In this document: one piece after another, positions 1-11,274 of the stretch
How the letters are laid out: the number at the start of each line of letters is the position of its first letter
Numbering within the stretch: position 1 is the first letter of the stretch
DNA from: Byssothecium circinans
Lineage: Eukaryota > Ascomycota > Dothideomycetes > Pleosporales > Massarinaceae
Direction of reading: 5' to 3'
DNA length: 64,000 bases
Assembly: GCA_010015675.1 (NCBI GenBank)
Contig: ML976987.1
Coordinates: forward strand, 413,873 to 477,872
The notes under the pieces: generated by a model
Database searches by the model: none
Told to the model about the DNA's origin: nothing
Seen by the model: the letters and a program-made list of their open reading frames with translations, nothing else
Position numbers and translations under genes: made by a program

Positions 1-2138
1 AGGTCAAACCCGAGTCTCAGCCCAAGCCCCAGGCCGAGAAGGAGATGCCTGGCTCGTTCACCGAAGAGAAGCAGCCGGTTGAGATTATTGATCTGACCAG
101 TGACGTGCCCACCCGTACCTGCAACTGCTGCGTTCAGGGTATGCATCCTCCCCCAAGTTTAGAGGATGCAAAGCTGACATGTGCAGTCCTTCGTGAGACA
201 GAGTTCGTCACGTGCACCTCGTGCGATGACTACGATCTGTGCTTGGAGTGCCACCTCCACAACAAGCATGGCCATCACCCTGGCCATGCTTTCAAGGCTG
301 CCACTACAGAGACTGCCATGCCTGCTTTGGCCGACTTCCTCTGCAACGCTGGTCGAAATGTTCGTCACTCTGCTGTCTGCGATGGCTGCGAGAAGTTCAT
401 CTATGGTGTCCGCCACAAGTGCTTGAATTGTCCCGACTGGGACTTTTGCTCGGAATGTGTCAAGAGCTCCAAGTTCATTCACCCTGGACATCGCTTCGTC
501 CCCATCTACGAGCCCCTTGCTGAGCCCATCTCCGGCGGCAACCGCCACTACGGTATCTACTGCGATGGCCCTCTCTGCAAAGACAAGGAGAAGCAGTCGT
601 ACATCGAGGGTGTCCGATACAAGTGTGCCGTTTGCAACGACACCGACTTCTGCGCCAACTGCGAAGCTCATCCTTCCAATAGGCACAATCACACTCATCC
701 CCTGATCAAGTTCAAGCGCCCTGTTCGTAGCGTCAGCGTTACCACTCTGAATGAGGACCGCGATGGAACATCCATCACTCGTGTCGGTGACCGCGAGCCT
801 GCCCGGAGGCTAAGCGCTACCGAATCCGTCGCTGCCGTCCAGACTGTTGTCGACGTCAAGCCTACTACGGAGACACAGCCGAAGACGACAAAGGAGAAGA
901 TTGAGATCCGCAACCTTCTCTCCGAGCCCGTGCAAGAGAAGATCAGTGTCCTGGACCTTCTCTCCAATCCTGCTGAGCCCAAGCCGGTCAAGACTGAGCC
1001 TGTTGCTATTCCCAAGCCGGAGGCTTCTCTCGATGCCCACTTCGTCCGCGACTCCATTGTCGATGGGTCCAAGATTGGTGCTGGTCAGCAGTTTGTTCAG
1101 GTATGGACGCTCCAGAACCCTGGCCCTGTCACTTGGCCCTCAGGCTGCAGCGTCCGACATGTTGGTGGCGACAACATGCTCAACATTGACAACACTCAGC
1201 CTTTGAGCCAGAGCGAGCTCGCGGAGGCTAGCGAGACCAACGTCGTCGGCCGCCCTGTTACCCCTGGAGAGGAGGTTTCTTTCCGCGTTGTCATGAAGGC
1301 CCCGGCACGTGATGGCACTGCCATCTCCTACTGGCGTCTAAAGACTGCTGAAGGCTTGCCGTTTGGCCACCGTCTCTGGTGCGATATCCAGGTCGTCACT
1401 CCACCTGTCCAGCCGGCTCCTGCTGCTGGACCCGCCGAGGCATCTAGCTCAACTGCCACCATTACCCCTTATGAGCGCTTCCAGCAGGCCAAGATGGAGC
1501 GTTTCCGTGCTCTTCGCCTCGCCCAAAGCCAAGCTCAGAGCGCTCGTTTCGAGCGTGCCAAGGCTGAGAGCGAGCGTACCGGTCGCATGCAGGATGAGGC
1601 TCTCGAGCGCCTCAAGAAGATTGGGCACTCGGACGAGACCCCGACGCGTCTAGTCGAGAAGATTGAGCGTGAGAAGTTGCTCCGCGCCCAGAGGGTCCGC
1701 AAGGTCGCCATTGATCGTCTGCTCGAGAGTCGCCGCAAAGAGCATGAAGCTTACACCGCTCTCCAACAGCAGGAGATCCAACAGCAGGAGATTCAACAGC
1801 AGGAGAAGACTGTCGAAGCGCCAGTCACTGAGACTGCTGAGCTTCCTTCCTTCAAGGAGGCCTCTGTGGAGACCAAGAAGGAGCTCCAGTCGTCTGGCAT
1901 GATCTTCCCGCAGCTCGACAAGGAGTCACCGGCATCCAGCACACATGAAGCTGTCACCGCTCAACCATCTCCTCGTCCAGAGGAGCCTTCAGCTCCCGCT
2001 TCCGTCGCTGAGAACTCAGATGAGGAGTTCTTCGAGGACGCAGAAAGCGTTGAGATTCGCTCTCTCTCCAGCGACGATGGCTTCATGACCGACGAGGAGT
2101 ACGACATCCTCGACGCCAGCGACGAGGAAATGCCTTAA
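1..2138 (+). CDS. NBR1-type selective autophagy receptor (ZZ and FW domains), 5' partial
   Basis: The frame is open to the left edge (first full codon at base 3), so the N-terminus lies outside; the first visible ATG is at 45 but is probably internal. Counting from that Met there are three ZZ-type zinc fingers at about residues 26-83, 104-154 and 170-225, with C-x2-C pairs and closing H-x3-H or similar. An Nbr1 central (FW) domain follows at about 330-450, with signature aromatics in LQNPGPVTWPSGC and YWRLKTAEGLPFGHRLWCDI. A charged coiled coil (about 475-590) contains three QQQEI-type repeats. The acidic tail holds EEYDILDASDEE, matching an LC3/Atg8-interacting motif (Y-x-x-L after acidic residues). 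NBR1 proteins link cargo to Atg8 for delivery to the vacuole. The domain order makes the family call secure; binding by the tail motif is inferred. Confidence 0.88.
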   Translation, partial: VKPESQPKPQAEKEMPGSFTEEKQPVEIIDLTSDVPTRTCNCCVQGMHPPPSLEDAKLTCAVLRETEFVTCTSCDDYDLCLECHLHNKHGHHPGHAFKAATTETAMPALADFLCNAGRNVRHSAVCDGCEKFIYGVRHKCLNCPDWDFCSECVKSSKFIHPGHRFVPIYEPLAEPISGGNRHYGIYCDGPLCKDKEKQSYIEGVRYKCAVCNDTDFCANCEAHPSNRHNHTHPLIKFKRPVRSVSVTTLNEDRDGTSITRVGDREPARRLSATESVAAVQTVVDVKPTTETQPKTTKEKIEIRNLLSEPVQEKISVLDLLSNPAEPKPVKTEPVAIPKPEASLDAHFVRDSIVDGSKIGAGQQFVQVWTLQNPGPVTWPSGCSVRHVGGDNMLNIDNTQPLSQSELAEASETNVVGRPVTPGEEVSFRVVMKAPARDGTAISYWRLKTAEGLPFGHRLWCDIQVVTPPVQPAPAAGPAEASSSTATITPYERFQQAKMERFRALRLAQSQAQSARFERAKAESERTGRMQDEALERLKKIGHSDETPTRLVEKIEREKLLRAQRVRKVAIDRLLESRRKEHEAYTALQQQEIQQQEIQQQEKTVEAPVTETAELPSFKEASVETKKELQSSGMIFPQLDKESPASSTHEAVTAQPSPRPEEPSAPASVAENSDEEFFEDAESVEIRSLSSDDGFMTDEEYDILDASDEEMP

Positions 2139-2654
2139 GCAAGATTGGGAAGTCTAGAGTAGAGCGTCATTAATTTGACGGTCCTCGGATATCACTGGAC
2201 ACCACGTTAGGGTTCATTGGCGTTTGCGATTGGAGCATGTATATTTTGCTGGATTTCCTGAGCTTTGGGTACAACGGACTACATTTTGCCGTCATGGAGC
2301 AAAGGTGTGGGTGTGCTTTCCAACTTGAAAGTGTTTCCAAACTTTTGCTCCAGGTCAGATCACGCTCTTTCAACATGGTGTCTGGCCTATGCACACTCCC
2401 TATTCAGGTCGAGATGGAACTAGGTGTGGCACGGCGCACAGGATCTGACTAGCCTCAAATCTCTTTGTTTTGTAATGGGTGTCTGATTATGTCTTATTTT
2501 CCTCTATCCTCCCCTCCTCTCTAGGCTTAGTATGAATGAGAATGCAATTTTCCTAATTCGCTTTTGCTACGATTCCTTTGACCTTGGACTCTGCTAAGAT
2601 GATACCGACTAACAATTTTCTGCACCAGCTTGCTAGCGATGCTCGACTTCAAAA
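2139..2654. other. intergenic, NBR1 3' flank
   Basis: T-rich sequence that probably includes the NBR1 3' untranslated region. I see no gene, RNA or repeat. Confidence 0.5.
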
Positions 2655-3077
2655 GTGAGCATGGATACTTCGAGCGAACCACCATCAATGCGCCATGCAG
2701 ACACCAATGGAAGAGGGCCAATAAAAAGACGCCGCCCAGCGCTTTCTTTGATCGAATGCCGAAGGCGGAAAGTCAAGTGCGATCGCGAGAAGCCACGCGG
2801 ACCCTGCAGAAGAAAAACGAGTTCGTCGACATGCACGTACAGGCCTCATCCAAGGGACCAATGGTCCAATTCACCTATCTCTAGAGGTCATGAAAAAGAA
2901 GAGAGAGAAAAGGGAATCCCGAACCCTCATCGCAAGGTCCCATCGCAGATCCCCAGTTCCTCGAATCCATACGGCGCTGAAGCGTTCAGTAGCAAAGGGC
3001 CTCCATCACTTTCTCCAACGCGCGATGATGAAGAGGTTTTTCTCGACTCGCGGAAAAAGGTTCGACTACCTACTTGA
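2655..3077 (+). pseudogene. degenerate Zn2Cys6 transcription-factor fragment
   Basis: A 140-codon frame resembles the N-terminus of a Gal4-type regulator: a basic stretch, then C-x6-C, C and C in a zinc-cluster arrangement (ECRRRKVKCDREKP, GPCRRK, STCTYRP). Two of the six required cysteines are gone. The first position (expected SCIEC) reads SLIEC and the fourth (expected KPCGPC) reads KPRGPC. No middle-homology regulatory domain can be found in the next 1 kb, so the fragment cannot encode a normal regulator. It is most likely a relic of a duplicated or decayed gene. A short expressed protein without zinc binding is possible but less likely. Confidence 0.55.
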
Positions 3078-4156
3078 AACCCAGCTAGCTAATGCCAGAT
3101 AGTGGGAATCTCGGATGGCGACGCGGATCTGAATCTACGCCTTTGACAGCCCACTGCACACACTTTCTCTCTCTCTCTCGGTTGGCTCGGGTCCGCAATT
3201 TGTCGGGTTGAAATTCTATGGGGCGGGTCGGGTCGGGGGGTGAATGAATAACTGGCTGGAGCTGGTGGGTCTGCGTCTCACGAGATATGTATTTCAGGCC
3301 GCTGATGATGGTCACTGGGATGGTTCCCTAGGTATCCGTTTGCTGGGTGAGATCATGGATGGGGTGAGGGGGCTGATGATGTCACGGGGGCACCGACGGT
3401 CGCGGGTGAGGATGGGGATGGGGGATGGGGTGGGGTGGGCAGGGTTTGAGGGAGGCGTGTAGGGCATGGATTGGGTGCAGGACGGGAGATTGGGGTTTGG
3501 GTGGGGCGTTGAGGGGAGTCCGGAGGATTGGTGTGGGTTGGATGACGTTATGGGCATGTAAGATGTTTGGTGGAGGAAGAAAATGGATGAGTTTCCAGGC
3601 GTTAAGATTCTGGAAAGCACAAGCGCATCGTAGCTTTTTTCGAGAGCCAATGGTTTTGTTCGCATCGAGTAAGGTAATGCCGAACTGCGCTTATAACCAT
3701 TCGAAAACGTCCAGCCCTCCCTTCCTGGGAATAACTGTGTATCCCTCGTACGTTATTCTCCTCATGTGGTCCTCCAGTAAAGGCGTGGATTCGTACGCTT
3801 CATTGCTCCTGAGCATAGACTTGCACGTTTCACGACTCACACGTTTCGAGCCTCGCGAGGAAGCATTTGCTTTCGGGCGGCAGTTTCAAAAACGGCATCA
3901 CCCCCTTCAACACACAAGGCCCTGCTGAGAATCATTCAAATAAACTCGAAAATATATGCAAAGCAAAAGAACAATAATCTTTCATCTCAGGAGAGGGGAA
4001 ACTGCCATAACCCCAGCACTAGGATACAACCACAAAGCGCTAACAATACTCTAAACCACGCGCAAGTAAATAGCCAAAAAGTATCAGATCAGTCAAAAAA
4101 ACCAATCCGTAGAAGCAAAATAGAGAGAAGAGGGGTCTTTGGGGAAAGTCGGAATG
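3078..4156. other. intergenic, low-complexity stretches
   Basis: Holds a short CT-rich run near 3165-3180 and a G-rich, purine-skewed stretch at about 3350-3560. No recognisable gene; the missing body of the zinc-cluster fragment is not detectable in any frame. Confidence 0.5.
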
Positions 4157-7139
4157 TCAAATCCATCCATGGCGCTCCTGCTCATCCTTTCCGATTCCAT
4201 TCCCTTTCAACCATCCTACGCCCGCATTCGCAACACCCTTCCACCTCTCCACGCTCCTCTTCTTGGCGGACCGATACTGTCTCGAGCGACTCCGTTCCAA
4301 GCGCTGTTTAAACGGCGTCTCTCCGAACGTGCCGAGCCCACCAAGTTCTATATCGTCTCTCACTTCAGCTTCCCGGAAGCCCAGAGCTGAACTACAGCCC
4401 CGTCCTGATAGTACGGAATTCATTCGACTGATAGTTGCTTTGGAGCCAATGGTCTCGTTGGATTGGACTTTTCGGAGGCGGTCCTGTAGATCGGCTACAT
4501 CGCCGTCGCCGAGGATCTTGCCTTGCCGATTGCTGGGTGGAGTGTGGTAGTCCCAGTTTGAGTCCATGCGTCGCAGGCCGTATTTGCGCGGGCTGCTCTC
4601 GAGCACTTGGCCTAGTTGCTGTAGTTCTTCGGCTTGGGCGCGCATTCGGTCGAGGGACTGCATACGCGGTGCGGCGAAAGCGCGTCCTTGGACGGAGCGT
4701 GATGGGCGGCGGCCGAGCCGTGGTGGCGAGTGGCCTCGTTGGTACGACTGAGCGGTGCGCTTTTCTTCAATGGCTACGGCGACTTGAGCGACAGAGTTGG
4801 GGACAACATCGAGAGAGTTCTATTATGGAGTTAGTTCGAAGTATAGACTGACAAGTTGTAACTCACCATATGTATAAGCACGATGGGTAGCTGAACTGAC
4901 ACCATCTTGCTGGAATATGTAAGCTGTGGTCGTCGAGAGCATCGCAGGTGGAACGCACGTATGAGAGGTGCCGACGATCACATTCAGAAAGTATCGCGCT
5001 TCGAAATACTTGCCTACAATGATCAGCCTCGTCTTGGAAGGAACCTCATACGAACGTACCACACTTCACTGTAGCATGCCCTCGAGGCACTTCAAGATCG
5101 CAAGTGCGAATGTGTGTCTGGTGCGCGGGGACGCCATGCCATCCCGCCGCTCCTTGTTTGATGAGCGACTTACTAAGAATGGTCCTTTCATTGCTGTCAA
5201 AGATGCGTGCTTGGCTTGCAGACTTCTCCATGGTGGACGCAGCAGCCTAAGAATCATCCACATCAGCATTAAGGGGGCAAATGAGAAGAATTCACAACAA
5301 ACATGTTTGTAGCAAAGGAGATCCCGTTCCAATTGAAGCTCAATCTTCTTGATTGTCTTTCGACTGTTGTTGGCGATATGAACGTCCACGTATATGCTCG
5401 TTCCACTCACCCAGACCTGTCGATGGAGGCCAGCGGTAACTCTAACTACTTCCGTAGTGGCATCGCGAGGTTTGACCCACTCATCCGATGCTATCAGAGG
5501 ACTTGGTAGAGACATCAGGGCCTTCTCAGCTATGTCAAGTCAGTGGAGTTCTAGATCAAAGTTGGCTGACTCACGATCGTAGACGGAGAGTACGGAAACG
5601 TCTTCTGAGGCCCTCACAACGTAATGTCGTTCTTGATCGCGAACGAGAAGCGATACGCAGAGTACGTATCGGATCTTTGCATTCTTGGTATGAAAAGGGG
5701 GCGGCCCTACGTTCAAGGGTAAACTTATCAAAAAGGGCAGGTTGCTGACAGAAGGCATCAGAAGCCAAAAGGGGTCGTCTCGACCAATCTGCTCTCGACT
5801 GTCTACCATATTCTGCGGCGGCGGATGCTCGTCATCGATGAGCTCCGTCGCCAGATTAAGAAATACGGAGCGTCTGTTTCCCGAAACCTCTTCGACTCCG
5901 ACAAGGTCAATAGATATTCGTCCGATAGCTAATGTTTTTCGATGTCGTACGCGCTCTGCATCATCGACGTTGATCTGCACAGTGCCTTCGATCGAGCCAC
6001 CACCCACGAATATACTTGCAGAGAGATCGAGACCAAGGTGAACGCGAGGATATTTATGCGTGGGAAAATCTAATATTTCGGTGGAAAGAGGTTCTCGGAT
6101 GAATGTTCGGGAAGGTATGCGTCTGTTGGTATCGTGAGAAACGGGATCGAGGCGTGCTGCAACCTGACGCAGGGGGGACTGTGGCTGTCCATAACGTGGA
6201 ATCGTTTTATCTGGAGGTACAGGGGGTATAGGTACGGTATGAAGTGGTGTTGAAGCCGGCACACGCAGTGGGACGGCGAATGGAAGTTTTCGGTTGCGCG
6301 AAGCACTGTGCGCCCGGACGCAGGAGGATGAACGTCGAGGCACACTGCCGGGGGGAATGCTGTATACACTGGAAATGCTGATATCTGGTGATGGTGTTCG
6401 GGTAGAGGGCCGCCCTCGGTGGGCTGATCTAGCGCCATTGCTGTCGATGCTTTGTTTCCGGTCGGGCTCTCTATTCTCTGCCAATCGAGAGTCGATGCTG
6501 GGACGTCTCGCCACAATGGATGGCTTGCGCGACAGGTCCACACGCGAGGTGCTTCGGGGGATGTTGGACTCGGAGAACAGCCTCTGTGGTATGGTTTCGG
6601 CCAGACTTGGCTCTGTGATTTCGCGGATGTCTGACAGAGGACGCGACTTTGCCCACGAAGTCACGTTGCTGGAGTGTCCTCTGAGTTCCCCAAAGTTGCC
6701 GCTCACCATGCCTCCACAGCCGACAAGGTCTGATGCAGGAGACGCTCGATATGGTCTGTTCAGATAGGGTTGGGCATCCAATGGTGCGTCTTTGCCTAGT
6801 GATGGTTGTGAGTGACCTGAATCCTTCAGCAACCCGTCCCGACGTTTGACAGGGTCAGCGACATACCGCCAGTGGGTGCGCTTTGTGACAGGACGCCGAA
6901 AATAGCACGAGGCCGACGAGTAGCGATTAGATGCTGGCCGAGTGATTATGCGGGACCGATGTAGGTGAAATCAGGAAAAGGCATGTGTGACTACTTATAT
7001 GTCGATGCTCGCTATACAGGTGTGTCGAAGTCGATTGAGGGCCGCAGTGAGATCTGATCTGGTAGCGCGGGGATGGTGATGATGGTGTAAGGCAGGCGCA
7101 TCCGCTCCTTCTTTCTGGACGTCTTGTGCTGCGCGTCAT
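4157..7139 (-). CDS. arrestin-domain protein (alpha-arrestin-like)
   Basis: Seven exons give 892 codons with introns at 6934-6994, 5530-5574, 5247-5302, 5014-5059, 4910-4958 and 4820-4866. The N-terminal ~340 residues are Ser/Arg/Pro-rich and probably disordered. An arrestin N-like sandwich starts around residue 345 (VHLGLDLSASIFVGGGSIEG) and an arrestin C-like half follows (SGTSIYVDVHIANNSRKTIK, then KYFEARYFLNVIVGTSH). The C-terminus is again basic and low complexity. Fungal alpha-arrestins are adaptors that bring ubiquitin ligases to membrane transporters or signal from pH and GPCR pathways. No clear PPxY motif was seen, so the partner is unknown. The first exon (6995-7139) is the least certain part; the downstream frame has no ATG before the fold, which argues for it. 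Confidence 0.75.
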
Positions 7140-7539
7140 GGTGTTGAGGTAGGAAGCGACGATAGGAAGTGGGGAAACCTTAATTTACGGACTTAAATTT
7201 CAAAAGTATGAAATTTCTCTTTCTATACGTATTCAGATGGCGTTCACTGTAGCAGGGCCTCACGAAAGGCGTCATCTTGGAAGTTATCCATACTCGGCAC
7301 TTTCACTTCAAGCACTTTCACTTCAAGCCCCTCCGTTTGCAGAGACAGCGTTTGGACAAACGGCTAGTGAGTCAACTTCGCACCTGTATATGCAGCGTCA
7401 GCTATATGAAGACAGCAACCGGCCAGTAAATCAATCTTTGAGAGAGCAACCACCACGTACGAAACCAGCCCATACGCATGAAAGAACTCGATATTGCCTC
7501 TGCTCCCCTCGATCATCTTCCTCTACGTCCACTACCAAG
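7140..7539. other. intergenic between divergent genes
   Basis: A shared upstream region between the arrestin-like gene and the secreted-protein gene. It contains an AT-rich patch at about 7175-7235 and a direct repeat of CACTTTCACTTCAAG near 7298-7330. No gene seen. Confidence 0.45.
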
Positions 7540-7984
7540 ATGCGACTCCTCTTCACCTTCATCGGCATTCTAGCCGCCCTCACCCATGCGATCCCCGTGG
7601 ATACTGCATCTACAATCAATGTCCGCGCCATGGCCGAGTCTCTGGATGTTGGCATCAATGGCGGAATTGTCTGCGGCTACGTCTATAGCGAGAAAAACCA
7701 GGCGGGCAAGCCTATAGCTCTCCCGGGTGATGGTCAGGTGCACGATCTCCGCCTGGGATGGAGCGCTCTCGTCATTTCGGGATGCCAGTGCCAATTTTAT
7801 CTGTAGTAAGTCTCCAGGCAAAAGCTCCAGTGAGTTGCAATCTGACGTCAAGTTTAGCAACGGCCGTGATCTCATCGTGGGCATGTTCAAGGGGAACTTC
7901 GAGAGCTACGTGGATTCGTTCGCTTGCACGCAGACCGGCCAATCCGACAATGCTCCAGTTGCACCTCGCTCAACGGTCGAGTGA
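7540..7984 (+). CDS. small secreted cysteine-containing protein
   Basis: Two exons (7540-7805, 7858-7984) joined across a GTAAGT donor give 130 residues. The first ~17 residues (MRLLFTFIGILAALTHA) are a clear signal peptide with likely cleavage after Ala. The mature part is ~113 residues with four cysteines (GIVCGYVY, SGCQCQF, FACTQ), no membrane segment and no recognised domain. The conserved-looking IVCGYVY and NGRDLIVGMFKGNFESYVDSF stretches suggest a compact fold. Size, secretion signal and cysteines fit the broad class of fungal secreted or effector-like proteins, but that is only a class. Splicing is needed, because the unspliced frame stops at 7804-7806. A 25-bp duplication straddles the stop codon. 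Confidence 0.65.
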
Positions 7985-8013
7985 AAGTCCTCGCTCAACG
8001 GTCGACTGAAAGG
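7964..8013 (+). repeat. 25-bp tandem duplication across the stop codon
   Basis: Two head-to-tail copies (7964-7988 and 7989-8013) share 23 of 25 bases, beginning CCTCGCTCAACGGTCGA. The first copy includes the TGA stop of the secreted-protein gene. Confidence 0.85.
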
Positions 8014-8941
8014 CCTCGAAACACTGTGGTGTCATCGGAAGCCCTCGGGGTGAGGAGTCGGATACAGTGAACAGGCGGAGACCTCGAGCCTGTGGACGGA
8101 AAGGTCTGCGGCTGATCTTTTGGTGTCGATAGCTAGAAGAAAAGAAATTCCACGGCTCACTGGGCTGTGACTACCATCACTCCTCTCTTCCGTCTCTCTT
8201 TAGTAATCGTCTCCCCAACATCCAATGTCCAAGATACTCCGCAGTTGCTGCGTAGATGATAGAATACCGACGTCGTCCAGGAGATGGCGGAGAAAGCTGT
8301 TCTGCAGCGGGAGGTCTAGCCCAGATAGGTGAAGCGATGCGACGAACCCACTCACTGCGCAGCCAATGATGCACGCGCTGGCCCTGACCACCATCATCAC
8401 CACCAGACCTCCGTCGAGTGGAGCGCAACGCGAGCCCCCGCTGGCTTCGGCTGGAAAACTCTGAGCGGCCGCGATTCGCCTGCTGTCGGGCGGGCGGCCA
8501 GTGCCCAGTGCCTCTCATGACTGCCTTTGCCTTGCCAGTGCCTGGGCAGTGGGCAGCCTGTTGCCTTTAAGCAGCTTGAGCCAGCGCATCTCCGCCCCGT
8601 GACGCAGCCGTGGCCCGTCCGCCTTGAAAGCTGCAATTCCGCCCTCGCTCTCCCTCAATTCTCATTACCAAACATCTTACGGCACCAATTCTGCGCAACC
8701 ACACACAGCACCGCGCCACTCCCTCTTATCAGACATTATCAAACCCGCACACACATCTTGGGACCGACACACTGTAGCGTCCCGGCCCCGCGGACGCTCC
8801 CCCAGCGCGCGCTTAACCTGTCAGAGCGTCTTTCCGACCTCACGCTGCCACTGTCTGTCGCTGTCGCTTTCGCTTGAGCGTCCATCTCCTTCCCTCTTGG
8901 CGTCGCGGTGCCCCTCTTTTTCGTAGGAGGGGCACGTTGAT
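8014..8941. other. intergenic and likely kapC 5' leader
   Basis: No gene visible. The last ~350 bases are C/T-rich on the + strand, typical of fungal leaders, and probably belong to the promoter and untranslated leader of the bZIP gene. Confidence 0.4.
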
Positions 8942-10422
8942 ATGGGAGATAGCAGCGACATGGCCGTAGCCGTGGGGAAGACCGAGGACGAGGCCATTCG
9001 CGATGGCTCCATGTCGTCCATGTCGTCGCCCGAGCCTGAGGCGGATACTTATCCCCAGGACCAACCTCCGCCGCAGAAGCGCAAGGGCGGTCGCAAGCCA
9101 GTGAGCACACCGCCGTTACCCATGCACAGCTCCCGCCATAATGGCAGCCGTAGCAGTCGCACAGTCAATTACAATGTCAAAGATAGCACTAACCAAGCGC
9201 CGTAAGATATATGCCACCTCGGAAGAGCGCAAGCAGCGCAACCGCCAGGCCCAGGCCGCCTTCCGCGAGCGCCGTACCGAGTACATCAAGCAGCTCGAGA
9301 GCACCATCAAGCACCATGAAGAGACGCTCCAGAACCTGCAGAACAGTCATCGCAATGCCGCCGACGAGTGCCTCATGCTCCGATACAAGAACTCGCTTCT
9401 GGAGAGGGTCTTGCTGGAGAAGGGTATAGCCACCGTTGCTTTCGTTCCAAATATGCGCTGACTCGTGTACAAGGCATCGACGTCCAGGCCGAGCTGCGCG
9501 CAAAGACTGGCAGTCCCAACCTGGGGCCCGCGCGGTCCACTGCCTCTGCTACCACTTCTCCGAACCAACCACCGCTCCAGCAACGTGCCATATTGAATAG
9601 ACAGCAGCAGCGGCGATCGTTAGGAGGCCCACCCAAGGCTGAAGGTGTGCATGGTTTGCCTATGATCCAACCTGACGGTGTAGTGCCAAACCGTTCACCA
9701 CTGTCACAGCCTACCCCCGGGTCCCATCTGTCTTCTCCTGCCACCACCGCGACTCGCTCGCCAAATTTCATGCCCCAAGGCACCTCAGTATCTCCCAATT
9801 TTGGGCCTATGCCCTCGCAGCAGCAGCAACACTTGCGACCACAGCCGTCTAGGTCAAACTTTACACCCATGATGAGTCCTCAGCGGCCGTCTTTGGTTAC
9901 CAGCCAGCCTCCTTCCAACGGCATGTCGAGCGCCTCCACCGTTGGCAGCGGGGCCAGTGTGATGACCCAAAGCAGCACCAGCGGCGGCCCGACCTCGTAT
10001 TTTTCAACTCCATTCACGGACCACATGTCCCAGCTCGGCAAGCTGTCCCATTTCCTTTCCCCTCGTCTCTTAGGCATAGAGCTTTGTAATCCTAGGCTGA
10101 TTTCCTTGTAGAGCAGGAGTACGATGAGCAAGCCGCCGATCTGCTCGACCAAGAAGAGCCCAGCGATCAATCCGCTGGGCCTGGTCCGTACCCACAACAG
10201 AACTTTCCGCCGAACACGATGCACTCGCAGAGCATGCAGCCGCCGATGCCACCCGCGCAGAATCCGCCATTCACGAGCCCACAGACGCTGGCACCGAACG
10301 ATGGAGGCAACGTATTCAACAGCATGAACCACCTCTTCGACCCATACGACCCGATGCTAGATGCAGATCCCTTTGGGCTGTCTGCTAGCATGCATTTCCC
10401 GACCATGTACGAGTCGCGGTAG
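8942..10422 (+). CDS. kapC: KapC-type bZIP transcription factor
   Basis: Four exons (8942-9100, 9207-9423, 9474-10037, 10112-10422) encode 416 residues. The basic region and zipper follow an acidic N-terminus: KRKGGRKP joined to IYATSEERKQRNRQAQAAF, then heptad leucines through YKNSLLERVLLEKG. The next segment IDVQAELRAKTGSPNLGP and the late FTDHMSQLEQEYDEQADLL-like stretch (here QEYDEQAADLLDQEE) match Aspergillus KapC. The rest is Gln/Pro/Ser-rich, as in activators. The first intron splits the basic region exactly at KP/IY. The third intron uses a GC donor (GCAAGC) and restores the conserved SQLEQEYDEQ. It should be a nuclear DNA-binding protein; its targets are not inferable from sequence. 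Confidence 0.9.
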
Positions 10423-11274
10423 CAGTGATGGAAGGTGAAAGAGGAGGATGGAAGGGAGTATGCTCAGGGCGGTTCAACCAATGGGATTGGATGCTGGACT
10501 TTCGAACCCTTGTGACATTTCAGCGGGCGTCTGGCGATTTCATTTCTTCAGGCATGGTCCGGTCACGACTACGGCGCTATGATACGATGAGCGATTCTCC
10601 CCTTGTGATTGTACGGACAATGGTATTCTTAAAAGTTATCTGTTATCTTAGGATTGGGTTTGAGGGATATTTGTACGGAAGTGGCTGTCCAGGTCATGGT
10701 TTCAAAGTCTATAGTAGCGGCGGATGCAGGGGACATTACCGTCGCCCCTGGGTCCGCTTTGTAAATACGTTAGCTGCAAAGTCGGCTCTCAGCTGTTAGA
10801 TTTGAGGCCGAGCTGATGGCAGCGCAAATGCAGTCGTCACGACTATCTTCCCGAAGTCCAAAACCAGACTTTAATACCTACTCTTGAGGCCCGATCACCC
10901 AGAGTGCAACCTTATATTTGTTTACAATCCCAATACTCTGAAGACTTCAGACTTCGCTTCCTCCAAACCAACAACAGATGTGCCATGCCCCTCATATTTA
11001 CCCACGTCATCGTTGGTAGTCTCATTCTGGGCTGCTCGCGTCGGTCCGTGCGCCTGACTAAGCGAACATCAGAATCCACACAAGCACCTGCTCTGTCGAA
11101 ATTTACCGTTTTCCCTCGAAAACGTCGACCCAACACCCTTTGAGCTACGTCTACAGTACAACCCGAGAGCCGCGCACCCTACTACACGGGGCCTGCTCTC
11201 ACGCCAGAACCTCTTTCCCATCAGACTGAGCGTCTAGAAGGAGAAGCGCGAAAGGCGCTTTAATTACCCTCAAG
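10423..11274. other. intergenic
   Basis: Contains the probable kapC 3' region and the leader of the Stm1-like gene. No gene or RNA recognised. Confidence 0.45.
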
